Source: Dioctria linearis (lineage: Eukaryota; Arthropoda; Insecta; Diptera; Asilidae). From it: DNA of 64,000 nt. Made by a program: the position numbers and the translations under genes. The stretch spans positions 105,406,694 through 105,470,693 of the forward strand of contig OZ005740.1 of the NCBI GenBank assembly GCA_963930735.1, written 5' to 3'. Numbering within the stretch: position 1 is the first letter of the stretch; each line of letters begins with the position of its first letter. The notes beneath the pieces are model-generated. The model saw nothing but the letters and a program-made list of their open reading frames with translations. It was not told where the DNA came from and did not search any database. Below are positions 11,289 through 20,559 of the stretch, piece by piece.

Positions 11289-12186
11289 TGCGCCTACCAT
11301 TTAATCAAGCCACTGACATGCTAGGGGAGTCCATGGATATCGCTCTACGAAGACGAAGACTCCTGTCGCTAGAACGAAGACTTGCCAGACACAATGATGT
11401 TAAATCACAATACGTGGAATTCATGAATGAATATATCAAGCTCGGCCACATGCAAGAAATTGACGAAAGAACTATTCAGCATCCATACTACTTTCTTCCT
11501 CATCATAGCGTTATCAAATCCGACAGCCTAACGACCAAACTAAGGGTTGTCTTTGATGCATCTGCCAAAACTTCCACGAACGTATCGCTGAATGATGTCT
11601 TAGCAACAGGACCGACTATACAGGACGAACTCTTTTCAATCTTGCTGCGATTCAGATTGCCCAAATTCGTCTTCACAGCTGACATCGAGAAGATGTACCG
11701 CCAGGTCCTACTCAATGAAGAAGATCGTCGATTTCAGTTAATCATATGGAGAAGTGACTCGAATGCCCCACTGAAATTCTATCAGTTGAACACAGTGACC
11801 TATGGAACAACAACAGCTCCATTCCTAGCCACAAGATATCTAAAAAGGTTGGCACAGGAAGATGGCAAGGATTATCCTACAGCTTCGGAGGTAATTCAGC
11901 GCGATTTCTACGTAGATGATGACATGACAGGGTCCAATTGCATAGCCACAGCCATTGACACTCAAAGACAACTGATTGCTTTACTCCAGATAGGCGGATT
12001 CAAGAGTCGAAAGTGGTGTGCTTACTTCAAAACATTTCGCGAGAAGATACTGCTATTCAATTGGACTTCAATGATGAAGTTGAAGAGCATATCAAAACCC
12101 TGGGCTTAAGATGGATACCAAAAAATGATGTCTTCTGCATTAAAACCAATTGGACTAAAACAGATCGAGTGACAAAAAGACTCATA
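11264..12186 (+). pseudogene. BEL reverse transcriptase (copy 2)
   Basis: Same RT motifs as copy 1: KLRVVFDASAKT, FTADIEKMYRQ, and FYVDDDM with the catalytic aspartates at about 11909-11920. Open from about 11264 to 12109, then a frame change and an in-frame TAA at about 12186. The shared positions of these lesions in both copies show they were present before the element was duplicated. Confidence 0.88.
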
Positions 12187-13451
12187 TAATCGGACATAGC
12201 TCACTTGTTCGACCCGCTCGGAATCATGGGGCCAGTTGTCGTTACCGCCAAAATGTTCCTTCTACAATTATGGAATCTTAAACTTGACTGGAATGCCGCA
12301 GTCCCATCAGAGCTTCATACAAGATGGATCAGATTTCGTGAAGGGCTGCAATTATTGAATGACATAAAAATCCAAACACACGTGTTCAGCCAAGAATGCC
12401 CAAGATCCACACAAAAACATGCATTTGCAGATGCTTCTGAAAGGGCATACGGAGGAGCCGTTTATATACGTTCTGTCAATAGTCATAAAAGTATCGTAGT
12501 GAGGCTACTCTGCGCTAAGTCGAGAGTAGCTCCAACTAAGCAACTCACGCTACCTAGACTTGAATTATGTGCCGCGAAGCTTACTGCTGAGCTTACCAAG
12601 CGCGCAATGAAAGATCTCAAAATGGCAGATGCCGTGACGTTCTACTGGACAGATTCGGAGATAGTTCTAGCCTGGATAAACTCTAGATCGTCGTCATTTC
12701 AAATATTCGGCGCCAATAGAATTGCTTCTATACACGAACTGTCATCACCCCAACAATGGAGGCATGTAAATTCAAAGGAAAATCCTGCCGATATCCTATC
12801 CCGTGGTATTGCTCCAGAAAAATTAGAAGGCTGCAATCTCTGGTTTTATGGACCTCCCTTCCTACATGGTGAAGAATCAATATGGCCAAAACCATATAAA
12901 ACAGGCTCAGAATGTGAGCTTGAAAGGAAACGCACTGCAATCCCAGTAACAATCGAAAACAGCATTCCACATTTCGTATATCATATAAATCACCAAAATT
13001 CCTTCAAAAAATTGCAACGGATCACGGCTTACGTTCTACGTTTCATAGATATGACCAGAAATAAAGGCAAAACTAACCTAAATAAGAGGTGTGCATTGAC
13101 AAGCCTAGAATTAGATAAGGGATTACTCACCATAATTAAGATCATGCAAGAGGAAAATTTCAAAGATGATCGATCTCAGCTACAAAAATTAACGGAGCTA
13201 AATAAATCCAGCCCACTTATTAGCCTTGCTCCATTTTTAGACGATCAGGGAGTCATTCGAGTCGGAGGAAGATTAGAAGCATCATCCCTGTCATATGATG
13301 CCAAGCATCCCATGCTCTCTCCCTATAATCATCCATTTACAAAACTTTTAATGACCGACATCCACAGGAATCATCGTCATGTCGGCCCACAAGTTCTCCT
13401 GGCAATAACCAGGCAACAGTTCTGGCCAATAAAAGGGAAAACCATCGCACG
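12187..13451 (+). pseudogene. BEL connection, RNase H and integrase zinc-binding region (copy 2)
   Basis: 416-codon frame with FDPLGIMGP, HAFADASERAYGG, LPRLELCAAKL, WTDSEIVLAWI and the terminal HRNHRHVGPQ histidines. It ends in a TGA at 13453 that splits the HHCC zinc-binding module between this frame and the next. Confidence 0.87.
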
Positions 13452-14355
13452 CTGAATAGTGCAAAACTGTGTCCGATGTTTCAGAAGCAATCCGAAATTG
13501 CGAACACAGTTAATGGGGAATCTTCCAGCTACCCGAATACAACCGGCACGACCCTTTACTAATTCAGGTGTGGATTTCTGTGGGCCGATATGGACGCATT
13601 TTCATCTCAGAGGAAAGAAACCTCAAAAAAGTTATGTAGCAGTGTTTTGCTGCTTTGCCACCAAGGCAGTGCATTTGGAAGTAGTGAGTGATCTAACAAC
13701 GAACGCATTTATTGGTGCTCTGAAACGTTTCATGGGCAGATGGGGGCACTGCCAGAAGTTATATTGCGATAATGCTACGAATTTTGTTGGCGCCAGAAAC
13801 CAACTACAAGAACTACTGGATAGCATCTTCGCAGACAAGGCGAGAGAAGAGATCGAAACAGGGTGCAGCGCAAGCGGAATTGACTTCCATTTCATACCTG
13901 CACGAGCTCCCCATTTTGGAGGTCTATGGGAGGCAGCCGTTAAGTCAGCCAAATACCTACTCCAACGCAGCTTAGCTTCAGCTTCACTTACGTATGAAGA
14001 GCTGGAAACGGTCATGATTGAAATAGAAGAAATACTCAATTCCAGACCAATTCCGTCCATGTCCTCTGATCCAAATGATTTCACGGCTTTGACCCCTGAA
14101 CACTTCTTGATCGGTGAGCCCCTCACGGCCTCCATTGATCCCAGATGTGAAGAAACAAGAATAAGTCTTCTCAAACGATGGAAACTAGTGACTCACATTA
14201 AACAGGAGTTCTGGAGGCGATGGTCAAGAGAATATCTCAACCAACTGCAGCATCGGGTTAAGTGGAAGCAAAGCTGCCAAAATGTCCAACCAGGTACTAT
14301 CGTGATCATACAGGAGGATAACTTGCCAGGACTCAAATGACCGCTAGGAAGAATT
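13452..14355 (+). pseudogene. BEL integrase core (copy 2)
   Basis: DDE core with SGVDFCGP, YCDNATNF and HFGGLWEAAVKS. Unlike both integrase copies of element 1 it keeps the glycine pair before the catalytic glutamate, which is the usual state in BEL/Pao integrases. The frame is cut by TGA at 14338-14340 before the C-terminal tail. Confidence 0.88.
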
Positions 14356-15276
14356 GTGAAAACACTCAAGGGCAATGATGGTCTTGTCCGAGTAGCCGAC
14401 GTTCGAACGGCATATAATACATTACGGCGACCAATACACAGGCTCGCTCCACTGCCTATAAAAGACGATAATGAAGATAGATCGGCTAGTCATGATGATC
14501 AGGACAGAGAAGGTCAAACTTCAAAACGACGAAACTCATCCCAATTAGCAGAAGCTTACGACAACTCTACATGCAGTAGCGGCGAGGTTCCAACAAAAAA
14601 GACACGTCACACGTATGGTTCCGCACTAACAACACTTCTCTTAACCTGTATGATTCTACCCATTATCAGAGGACAGCCTATTGAAACATCCCCTTTCACA
14701 CCACAACCTGGGTTATATTTTGAGAATATCGGCACGACTAACATAATATCAAATGAATGGAACCTTGTAGTCTATTATGAAATGGAGACATACTGGAACG
14801 ATTTTCAAGCAATTATAAATAGCACCAAAACCCTAGATCACCTATGCACTGAGATAAATTTCCTCTTTGTGCTAAAACAGACGAGTTTGTGTGTCAAACT
14901 AGTTAACCAATTCAATCGTCTGCAAGAGCAAATTTCTACTGATAATGAACTCCTACACGCCAAAACTAAATCTACTAGAACCAAGAGAGGTGCTGTTAAT
15001 ATCATTGGCAATGTGGCAAATGCCCTGTTCGGCGTACTGGACTCTGAATATGCAGCAGAGATGTCTAACACTATTGATGACATAAAGGAAAATGAAAACC
15101 GTCTCCTCACACTAATAAAAAATCAGACGTCTTTGATAGACTCCACAATAAATATAATGAAAGCTGATCAAGAAAGTGTTGACAGAAAGTTCCAAGAAAT
15201 AGATGATCACCTTGACCAGATAAACCTGCGCATAAATAATATCAGTGAAGGACTGCATCAGCAGAAAGCGATGTAA
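14341..15276 (+). pseudogene. env: Integrase tail plus env-like surface/fusion region (copy 2)
   Basis: Same organisation as 6053-6988: integrase tail fused in frame to a signal-like hydrophobic stretch, a surface domain, the RTKRG furin-like site and a hydrophobic fusion-peptide-like stretch, then heptad-like sequence. There is no ATG that would separate env from pol; expression would need splicing or polyprotein processing. The frame is broken by TAA at 15274. Confidence 0.76.
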
Positions 15277-16410
15277 CTGTTTTCTTCATTAGCAATGGAA
15301 CTGACTCTGATGACGTTAAACTTTCAAAAAACACAATCAGCAATAAAAGACACTATCACCGACACCCCCCATGGAAGGATTAATCACATGCTCCTGTCCC
15401 CAAGGCAATTAGCTCAAGAGTTTACTATCATCAAGGCCCATTTACCCACATCTCTTCAATTACCAGCATCCCAGGATTCTATACTACAGTTCTATCACTT
15501 GATGACAATAGAGGGCCGAGTCGTTGAAAATTATGTTATCTTTCGATTGAGACTGCCTCTCGTAAACTTAGAGAAATTCGAATTATTCCGAGTCACTCCC
15601 ATTCCAGCATTGATCAATGGAACACTTGTTGCAATTAACCCAGCATCAGAGTTTCTAGCAATTAATCTGCATCGAGATCAATATTACCCATTGACTAAGC
15701 AACAACAATCGTCGTGTCTACAAGCTGATGAAACTATCTATTTATGCAAGCAGCTGCATCCAATCTATCGAAGAGGAGCAAATGTTAGCCTGTGCGAAAT
15801 TGAACTGTTTCATCACAGGAAAATCTCACCTACATGCGATCTCAGAAGAACCAACAGTGACCCAGTATGGATACAGTTATTCCACCCAAATCAATGGATC
15901 TACGCTTTCAAGAAGAAGACTACAGTCAACGTCGTATGTGGAAATGATGTATCTCAAATGTCAATCGAAGGTTCCGGTCTCTTGAAACTTCAAGCAATCT
16001 GTGTTATCAGGCAAGAATTCTTGACGATCCAAGGGCATCATGTATATCCATCTACCAGCAAGTTGTCCTACACATGTGTCGGAAGTATTCCCAAACCCAT
16101 AAACCTCGATCATCTTCCAATGATACAACACAATGCCATAGCGTATCACGCTAAATTAGCAGAATTGAGAGCCCTTCAGAAGGAAGTTCAAATGCAGGAT
16201 ATAAGAGAACTCCCAAATAAATTTCACGCACACCGCGTCCATCACTACACGGTAGGATATCTAACACTGTCCCTGGTAATCATTATTACAATTTTTGGAA
16301 TCATTTGGAGATGCAAAACAACTAAATCATGCTGCAATACATCTAAGCCACCTAAACCCAGCCCGAGACGAGTTATAACCCCGGACTTCAGGGTAAACAT
16401 TCACAGTTGA
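15277..16410 (+). pseudogene. env: Env-like C-terminal half with membrane anchor (copy 2)
   Basis: 371-residue frame with the hydrophobic anchor YLTLSLVIIITIFGIIW and a cytoplasmic tail rich in K, C and P. It differs from copy 1 at a handful of residues (for example L/I in IYLCKQ, K/E in FKKKT and R/H in HAHRVHH). Confidence 0.77.
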
Positions 16411-16437
16411 ACAAGGTATGTTCAACGCGGGGGAGTA

Positions 16438-17014
16438 TGTTATGACCCAGATCATAATTATTAAGTTAAAAATTAAATTAGCATTACTAATTTAAGATAG
16501 TCAAATTCAGTATAATCATAATAAACCAAGAATTTCATTTAATCTAGCGTAAGCATTTTAAAGGGTCATTATTCCTAAGTTTATTGAACCAGCGATCATA
16601 ATTCACCACCGTGAGCAGTGCCAATTTCCATTTTTTTGCTTTACATGCAGTTTTTACAATATTTACGCCAAAAGAATTACTGCTGGGTCAGCATTCTCAC
16701 TGCGGTAAATACTTAATCGCTCAAGTCGATGAACCCTGTTTCTTACAGGTCAATTTGTGAATTGATTTATTAATATTGATTACGCGCATTCAATCTTGTT
16801 ATAAATATATTGAATGAAATAAATAATAAAATCAGTTTTGTTATAATCGACAATCAGTGCGTTTCCATTAATTCAAGTCAGAACGGTCAGCTTTTCAACC
16901 ATCCCCCATTATTTTGAGTATCGATACAAGCATCGATATTCAATTCTACAGCGGTTTAGATTGTGCATCTAGGCCTATACATCTCAGTTAAAGCAAAAGA
17001 GCTTAAACTTAAAC
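16438..17014 (+). repeat. BEL 3' LTR of copy 2
   Basis: 577 bp, starts TGTTATGACCC after the purine run GCGGGGGAGTA and matches 8150-8726 throughout with 19 substitutions. It ends where the sequence departs from the middle LTR (AACTACTAAGCGGG follows). Confidence 0.88.
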
Positions 17015-17039
17015 AACTACTAAGCGGGGGAAAAAACCA

Positions 17040-17565
17040 AAACTTCGGCGCCATTTGTAACAACAAATGGGCGACCAGAAATATAACAAATAAAAATAAG
17101 ATCTTAAAGCAAAATAAACTAAAGCTAAAGTTTGGCCAGAAACGATTTCCAGCAATAGGGATTGCAATTTTAGTCAAGAGAAGCTTGACATAAGGCGGGA
17201 CGAAAACCTGCTTGAGCGCCATTTGTAACGACAAATGGGTGACCAGAAATATAGCAAAAATAAGATTTTAAAGCAAAATAAACTAAAGCCAAAGTTTGGC
17301 CAGAAATGATTTCCAGCAATAGTGATTGCTATTTTAGTCAAGAGAAGCTTGACTAAAGGCGGGTGCCATTTGTAACACAAATGGGCGACCACAGATACAG
17401 CAAAAATAAAACTTGATATTAAAGCAAAAGAAAACAGTTTGGGCGCCATTTGTAACACAAATGGGCAACCAGAAAAAATCACTGAAGTAGTAATTGCACT
17501 TTAGTCAAGAGAAACTTGACTGAAGGCCGAAAAAAAACCAAATTTGGGCGCCATTTGTAACAAAG
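17040..17565. repeat. Tandem repeat with palindromic CCATTTGT/ACAAATGG cores
   Basis: Five degenerate units begin at 17051, 17219, 17366, 17446 and 17551 (spacings 168, 147, 80, 105). The first four contain CCATTTGT, a 3-4 base loop and ACAAATGG, a perfect 8-bp inverted repeat followed by GGCGACC- or GGCAACC-like sequence; the fifth has only the left arm. Most units also contain a second inverted repeat, AGTCAAG-AGA(A)-CTTGACT. No reading frame follows the period. Possible origins are a retroelement leader or a structured non-coding repeat; I cannot decide. Confidence 0.8.
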
Positions 17566-17731
17566 AGCTTATCAGCTGACAGATATACCTACATTCACTT
17601 GTACCTGAATGTAGATACATACTGCATCCGACACCTCTTTGCTACAAAATCATCGCGGGATTAGCGTGGGTGGCTGCACAGCAAATATGCCGCTATCGAT
17701 CAGCCGGCTTGGGGTGGTTCTTGCCACCCAC
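17560..17731 (+). other. Structured segment with competing helices
   Basis: TACATTCA (17590-17597) pairs with TGAATGTA (17606-17613) inside a wider pair CAAAGAG/CTCTTTG (about 17562 and 17628). Downstream GTGGGTGGC (17666-17674) and GGGTGG (17712-17717) can each pair with the same GCCACCCAC (17723-17731). This is observed complementarity only; transcription is not shown. Confidence 0.45.
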
Positions 17732-18737
17732 ATCCCTTGATGCTTGTTAAGCTGTGCAAAATCGTGAAAGCCTAAAAAGAAGAAAATTGATTTTATTTAT
17801 ATGCTGCAAAAAGAAGGAGAATAGAAGACCTCACCAACGCCGAACAAGTGGTAATTCACCCTGAGAGCTTACAACGCTAGCAAATGGACGATTGAGAGAG
17901 AGTGAGAGAGCTGAGAGGAGTCTCTGATGTTGTTGAGACCCCGGCTCTGGGTAATGTTGGACCCAATCGCTCCCATCCACCCTGGCTAAGCCTCCAAAGC
18001 CGTATCGAAATGCTCAGCCCCTTCTGTACGTGTTTTACATCTATTGCCGTGTGTGTGTGGAAACGACCTCCCTCCTGTCCGCGACCATCCCCCTTCCATC
18101 GCGCTGAAGCTGTTACCAACCTGTACACAAAAGAAGAAAGCAACTTGGAGAAGGGCGGCCAAAGGTGACCAAACTAAATCACCCAAAAGAAGAAGGAAGG
18201 CGTATCAAGGAACTCAAAATTTCATCAAATCCAAATCAAAGTAGTTTATTTATTGAGGATGTTCAAGCATATGAATCACTTACGAGGGAGGAAACCCGAT
18301 CACAAAAAGTACCATGTTATATACAAAAAAAAAAACTAAAGGAAACAAAGTCTCCGGTTAATATTAATCTAGATCTGAATCCTTACGACTAGCCCTAATA
18401 AGCGATTTCCTATTATGTGACTTATCGAACCCTGTGATCGACGCCTAACCTTAGATGTACACTAAATTATTTTAACACTGTAAAATTAGGAACAAAAGAA
18501 CACAAAGAAAATAATAATACTTAGAGAAAATTTGAACTAACCTTATGGTCCGCTGTGGACTTATAACACCTGATTTAATCACATTCGGGGTTTCCTCCTT
18601 TATCAAAAGGGTTGGACACTGGTTTTCCAACTATCTGCTAGCTGCTTCAAGACTACGTTGAAGTCTGAGTTCACTTCCGCGCTTCCCTGCTCCTTCGGAT
18701 ATGTAAGAGCGAAATGTTTTGCCGTAGTTTCTGCCAG
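17732..18737. other. About 1 kb without recognised gene
   Basis: Contains a GA-rich run (about 17890-17925), a stretch of relatively high GC (17930-18120) and an A-rich tract near 18330. Short reading frames here (up to 88 codons on either strand) overlap each other and have no motif I recognise. It could be the upstream part of the transcript whose micro-exons follow. Confidence 0.4.
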
Positions 18738-19407
18738 AGGGATACTTCCTTGCCGGTATAAATCCAACTTGCCGTCACGCAGGAAAAATTTTCAAAATTA
18801 CCTTTGTTACGTGCAAGGAAACTTTTCCTCAAATTTTCTCTCAGGTTCGCCACTACTATGGTATATAAGACTCACCGTCGCACAGGTAAATATTTCAAAT
18901 AATGGAAATTATATGTGCACAGCATTAATACTAAAATTTTCTTTTCAGTTCACCAATCAAAAGATCTACATGAAAATCACTGTCACAGGTAAATATTCTA
19001 ATTAATACAATTTACGACTGCGCAACATTAATTCTAAAATTTCCTTTCAGTTCACTATTAGAAAGATCTATATGAAAAAAATCACTGGCGCACAGTTAAA
19101 TAATTCAATTGATAAAATTTCTTGAATGCGCAACCATAATAACAACATTTTCTTGCAGTTCACTGTTAGAAAGATCTATATGAAAAAATCACTGGCGCAC
19201 AGGTAAATATTTCCAATACTAAAACTTATGCGCAGCATTAATAACAACATTTTCTTTCAGTTAACTATTGAAAGATCTTTAGGAAAAATTACGGTCGCAC
19301 AGGTAAGTAATCCAACTAATAAAATTCACGACCAGAATGAATCAACTAAACTTTTCCTTTCAGTTCACAAATGCAAAAAAAAACTCTAAAGACTGATTTT
19401 AAATAAA
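18738..19407 (+). ncRNA. Tandem micro-exon/short-intron array (candidate spliced RNA)
   Basis: Seven exon-like segments of 40-45 bp (18738-18782, 18845-18885, 18949-18988, 19051-19095, 19159-19202, 19261-19302, last from 19364) alternate with 58-63 bp intron-like segments. The unit repeats every 100-107 bp. Acceptors read TTTTCAG, TTTCAG or TTGCAG after a pyrimidine tract; donors read CACAG|GTAAAT (four times similar) or CACAG|GTAAGT; branch-like TTAAT/CTAAT sequences lie upstream of the acceptors. Donors at 18783 (GA) and 19096 (TT) are damaged. Exon lengths are not multiples of three, and joined reading is not continuously open, so a non-coding RNA is more likely than a protein. A poly(A) signal ends the array. 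Confidence 0.6.
19402..19407 (+). terminator. Poly(A) signal after micro-exon array
   Basis: AATAAA within the last exon-like segment, about 40 bp after the last acceptor (19363). Position fits a 3' terminal exon. Confidence 0.5.
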
Positions 19408-19409
19408 GA

Positions 19410-19648
19410 GGAATCACGACTCAACTTTTCTGCGACCGTTCTCGTTCAAAGCCAAAAAACAACTCCCGACAACCAGCTGTCTCCCTACATTCCATCGTTC
19501 TTCACTCAGCCACCGGCAAGCGAGCGCCTTTTTCTTCTCAGAATTTTTTTGTTCTTTTTTCAAGCCTGCTGCAACACATTGCATGATGGCATCACGCAAT
19601 CTGTTACAGCTAGGCGAATTGCCGTTTTCGTCGCTTTGATGTGGTAAG
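19410..19648 (+). other. Candidate first exon with strong 5' splice-site match
   Basis: Sequence of mixed composition unlike the AT-rich surroundings, containing two adjacent ATGs (19583 region) opening a 19-codon frame and ending in ATGTG|GTAAGTTTT at about 19642/19643. The donor matches the consensus. Directly downstream is the array of 3' splice-site-like repeats, so an exon-intron boundary is plausible. Confidence 0.4.
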
Positions 19649-19769
19649 TTTTAAACGAAAAATTGTATTTTGTGCTCATTTTGCACATTTTAGAATTTTT
19701 CGACTGAAAAATATTCTGCTGTTGTTGTTGTTTCTTCTAGACCTGAACTTGTATGCGGGTATGTATGGA

Positions 19770-20066
19770 TATGTTTTTTTTCTCAGGAATTTTTGTACTA
19801 TGGAGAAGTGGCATAGAGCTACTTCTTGAAAATATATAAATTTTATCTTTTTTCAGGAATTTTGTAATATGGAGAAGTATCATAGAGCTACTTCTCGAAA
19901 AAATATCTAAATTTTAACTTTTCAGGAATTTATAATTTCGAGAAGGAGCATAGGGCTACTTCTAGTAGATATTTAAAAAATTTCTTTCTTTTTTTCAGGT
20001 GTTTGTAATATGGAGAAGTAGCATAGGGCTACTTCTCGAAAATTACAGTTTTATCCCCTTTCTAGG
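19770..20066 (+). repeat. Tandem 3' splice-site-like and hairpin units
   Basis: Four units start after pyrimidine-CAG at about 19786, 19856, 19924 and 20000, with a further pyrimidine-TAG at about 20066. Each unit continues GGAATTTTGTAATATGGAG-like and contains a hairpin of the form GAGAAGTAG-CATAGGG-CTACTTCTC (perfect 9-bp arms in the last unit). The period is about 67-78 bp. No 5' splice sites separate them, so they resemble alternative acceptors for one upstream donor. Confidence 0.6.
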
Positions 20067-20089
20067 TACCTCTGGGAAATCAAGGGGGT

Positions 20090-20144
20090 TTCTCTATAGT
20101 CGTAGAGAAGCCAACCAAAAGTAGCGTATAGGGGTATACGCTAC
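20090..20144 (+). other. Two perfect hairpins
   Basis: TTCTCTA (20090-20096) pairs with TAGAGAA (20103-20109); GTAGCGTATA (20121-20130) pairs with TATACGCTAC (20135-20144) around a GGGG loop. They continue the series of stem-loops of the preceding array. Confidence 0.6.
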
Positions 20145-20545
20145 ATAATACGCTGAGGATGCTCACCAGACAGAAGTGCCCAATGCACCCGAAGCTAGCC
20201 CTGAAGACCGTCAGAACAGCCACTATGCTGAAAGTCGAGTTCTTAGCTACTACAATGGCTCGGCGTCCCAAGTACATTGAAAGCAAGCTCAAAGCTTTCA
20301 CTAAAGCATTTCTTATATCGTGCCAAGGAGTGCCGCCGAGCATACCAGTCCACATTCTATATGCACTTGCCAACGAACTTCCTCCAATTTATAGAAATAA
20401 ATTGATGCTAGCAAACGAATTAGCCAAACTACTATGTGTTGACTCGTCCCACATCATAGAAGTCATACCTTTAATAGCCGCAGAATCAGTAATGCAATCA
20501 TTGCAAAACAATTCAAAACCGTTTTTTGTTAAAATGGGCACATGA
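20132..20545 (+). CDS. Hypothetical protein, possibly a truncated exon
   Basis: The frame is open from after the TAG at 20129 to 20545; the first ATG is at 20159 (128 codons). The product would be basic at its N-terminus and then largely helical and hydrophobic (IPVHILYALANELPP, MLANELAKLLCV, EVIPLIAAES). There is no signal peptide or clear membrane segment and I recognise no domain. The reading frame ends within 20 bp of the point where the Gypsy-1 fragment is truncated, so the original frame may have been longer and cut by that insertion or deletion. It lies just after the last acceptor-like site at 20066. Confidence 0.35.
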   Translation, partial: GYTLHNTLRMLTRQKCPMHPKLALKTVRTATMLKVEFLATTMARRPKYIESKLKAFTKAFLISCQGVPPSIPVHILYALANELPPIYRNKLMLANELAKLLCVDSSHIIEVIPLIAAESVMQSLQNNSKPFFVKMGT

Positions 20546-20559
20546 CTTATGACTCTAAT

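Larger units (their letters stand above)
8150..17014 (+). mobile_element. BEL/Pao LTR retrotransposon with env-like region, copy 2 (complete structure, dead)
   Basis: LTR 8150-8726, leader, gag, protease, RT, RNase H, integrase, env-like region, polypurine tract and LTR 16438-17014. LTR-to-LTR period is 8,288 bp. It carries the same frameshifts and in-frame stops as copy 1 (stops at 13453, 14338 and 15274; frame changes near 10680, 11260 and 12100). No single frame joins the domains. No independent target-site duplication can be tested because the left border of the pair lies outside the window. Confidence 0.94.

Noticed and set aside
17902..18244. Overlapping frames of 66-88 codons on both strands
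   Set aside because: They overlap one another, have low-complexity composition and no recognisable domain; explained by locally higher GC.
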